This document shows positions 62,957 to 64,000 of a stretch of 64,000 nucleotides of DNA, piece by piece. Position numbers and translations under genes: made by a program. Where the stretch lies: positions 1-64,000 of the forward strand of contig JAEOSR010000056.1 in the NCBI GenBank assembly GCA_016840285.1, read 5' to 3'. Origin of the DNA: Candidatus Hodarchaeota archaeon. GTDB taxonomy: Archaea > Asgardarchaeota > Heimdallarchaeia > Hodarchaeales > Hodarchaeaceae. The notes beneath the pieces were generated by a model. That model was given only the letters and a program-made list of their open reading frames with translations, did not search any database and was not told where the DNA came from. Position 1 is the first letter of the stretch. Every line of letters begins with the position of its first letter.

Positions 62957-64000
62957 TTGAAAAGAACTATGTACAGAACATTTATCTCGTTTTTATTCTT
63001 GCTTTTTCTAGTTACTATTCTTGGATTTTATGGAAATATAACACTACAAACAGAGAAAACTTCGGATTTAGATACAAAAATCGATTGTAGGAATCCTAAT
63101 CATAGTATTGTTGAATATAGTGAACATTTGACATATAACGGCCATGAGTATGTTTTGTACGCTAATCCCAAGACGTGGAGTGAAGCAAAAGTTGACTGTG
63201 AATCTCGGGGGGGGAATTTGGTAACAATTACGAGCCAAGAAGAGAATGATTTTGTTAGTAGCTTGACCGAAGAAGAAGATGGTGTCTGGATTGGATTTAT
63301 TGATGAGGTAACTGAAGGTGACTGGCAATGGGTTACTGGAGAGCCTGTTACTTATACTGATTGGGCTTCAGAGGAGCCTAATAACAGTGGTGAGGGTGAA
63401 GATTACGCTTCAATATATAGCTGGGGCGAATGGAATGATCTATCAGATGAAGAAACTCATTATTACATCTGTGAATGGGAAGACAACATTTTTATTAATG
63501 GGAATGCAGACTTCATATCCCAAGCCGCTGCTGAAGATTGGAGTGGAGATGGAAGTAAGGCGAACCCCTACATCATCAACAACAAAGTTTTAGATGGTTC
63601 CAGTGGTGATTTGATTTCGATCAGTAATACTGACTTACATTTCCAAATAATCAATTGTCTCCTAACTAATGGAGGAGGGGCTGGAATTTCTCTAAATAAT
63701 GTTATGAATGGCTATATTTACAGCAATTCAATTCATGATAATAATTGGATTGGGATAAGACTTGAATTTAGTGATAATAACGTCATTTGTAGTAACATTG
63801 TTTATAATTCGAATCCAGTTGGAATTTCCTTGTTCTCTTCAAGTAATGATTCAATATATGACAATCAGGTTTACAATACCGATGGGGCTGGATTTTGGAT
63901 TGAACAAGCATCCAATTATAACACAATTACCAATAATTCCATTGATAGTAATTCTGCAAATGGTATTCTTATAACAGATTCTCATAATACCCTCATTGCC
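62957..64000 (+). CDS. Secreted C-type-lectin plus parallel beta-helix protein, truncated by the window end
   Basis: An open frame of 348 codons runs from TTG 62957 (GGGGAT site; ATG 62969 is an alternative) to the window edge without a stop. Residues 1-30 are a signal peptide (basic start, then FISFLFLLFLVTILGF). Residues ~50-180 form a C-type-lectin domain: YNGHEYVLY, WSEAKVDCESRGGNLVTITS, DGVWIGFIDE, EPNNSG (the EPN calcium/sugar triad), WNDL and YYICEWE. Cysteines pair as in the fold. From ~190 a NosD/PbH1-type beta-helix with N-rich repeats (NGYIYSNSIHDNNWIGIRL and so on) continues past the edge. It should be a surface or secreted glycan-binding protein. Confidence 0.82.
   Translation, partial: MKRTMYRTFISFLFLLFLVTILGFYGNITLQTEKTSDLDTKIDCRNPNHSIVEYSEHLTYNGHEYVLYANPKTWSEAKVDCESRGGNLVTITSQEENDFVSSLTEEEDGVWIGFIDEVTEGDWQWVTGEPVTYTDWASEEPNNSGEGEDYASIYSWGEWNDLSDEETHYYICEWEDNIFINGNADFISQAAAEDWSGDGSKANPYIINNKVLDGSSGDLISISNTDLHFQIINCLLTNGGGAGISLNNVMNGYIYSNSIHDNNWIGIRLEFSDNNVICSNIVYNSNPVGISLFSSSNDSIYDNQVYNTDGAGFWIEQASNYNTITNNSIDSNSANGILITDSHNTLIA

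Noticed and set aside
1..64000. tRNA, rRNA or CRISPR arrays
   Set aside because: No cloverleaf-like segment, rRNA-like block or regularly spaced repeat was recognised in any intergenic region by eye. A covariance search was not possible.

Overview
The window is about 37% GC with short intergenic gaps. It is archaeal and most likely from an Asgard archaeon. The evidence is RadA, an Orc1/Cdc6 initiator, HypC/HypE, a UbiA-family prenyltransferase, many ribbon-helix-helix proteins, and above all an ATPase that joins an MIT-like helical domain to a Vps4/katanin-type AAA module. Menaquinone-type respiration genes next to a nearly complete TCA set would fit a Heimdallarchaeia-like lineage, but I cannot place it exactly. 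Translation starts commonly carry a GGTGAT or GGAGG ribosome-binding site, and TTG, GTG and one probable ATT start occur beside ATG.

Layout. 1-6.8 kb: a truncated membrane protein, a small hypothetical, a PLD-like remnant, a double ribbon-helix-helix regulator divergent from the MIT-AAA ATPase, and a very large acidic protein lying in the same reading frame as the ATPase behind one TAG codon. 6.9-20.7 kb: central carbon metabolism, with aclB-aclA-icd on the minus strand, then a LarA-like protein, a four-subunit succinate dehydrogenase/fumarate reductase, two-subunit fumarase and sucCD on the plus strand. 20.7-32.8 kb: a fused CoA-transferase, two near-duplicate FAD/Fe-S 2-hydroxyacid dehydrogenases, a CoA-transferase/GNAT fusion and a MenA-like prenyltransferase. 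32.9-44.9 kb: a small regulator/membrane pair, hypC and hypE, an amidohydrolase, a nucleotidyltransferase, a 2-hydroxyacid dehydrogenase, a DedA-like membrane protein, an RGG-rich membrane zinc-finger protein with a CBS partner, and a PhoU-like/Pit phosphate transporter pair. 44.8-52.7 kb: Orc1/Cdc6, an IscB RNA-guided nuclease with a probable omega (HEARO) RNA inserted directly upstream of it, and a cytosolic histidine kinase with about ten PAS domains. 52.9-64 kb: a ferredoxin-nitroreductase, radA, a methyltransferase, an NTPase, glycerol kinase, a HAD phosphatase, an amidohydrolase, a DapB-like dehydrogenase, a thiamine-binding-type protein, a winged-helix/membrane pair, and a truncated secreted C-type lectin/beta-helix protein.

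How the genes fit together. ATP-citrate lyase, isocitrate dehydrogenase, SDH/FRD, fumarase and succinyl-CoA synthetase cover most of the TCA cycle in a form that could run reductively or supply cytosolic acetyl-CoA. The MenA-like enzyme would supply the quinone for SDH. The FAD/Fe-S dehydrogenases, LarA-like protein and CoA-transferases point to use of 2-hydroxy acids (lactate or 2-hydroxyglutarate type) and CoA exchange. The least explained locus is the Vps4-like ATPase with its giant acidic partner. The clearest mobile element is IscB with its RNA. No tRNA, rRNA or CRISPR array was seen.
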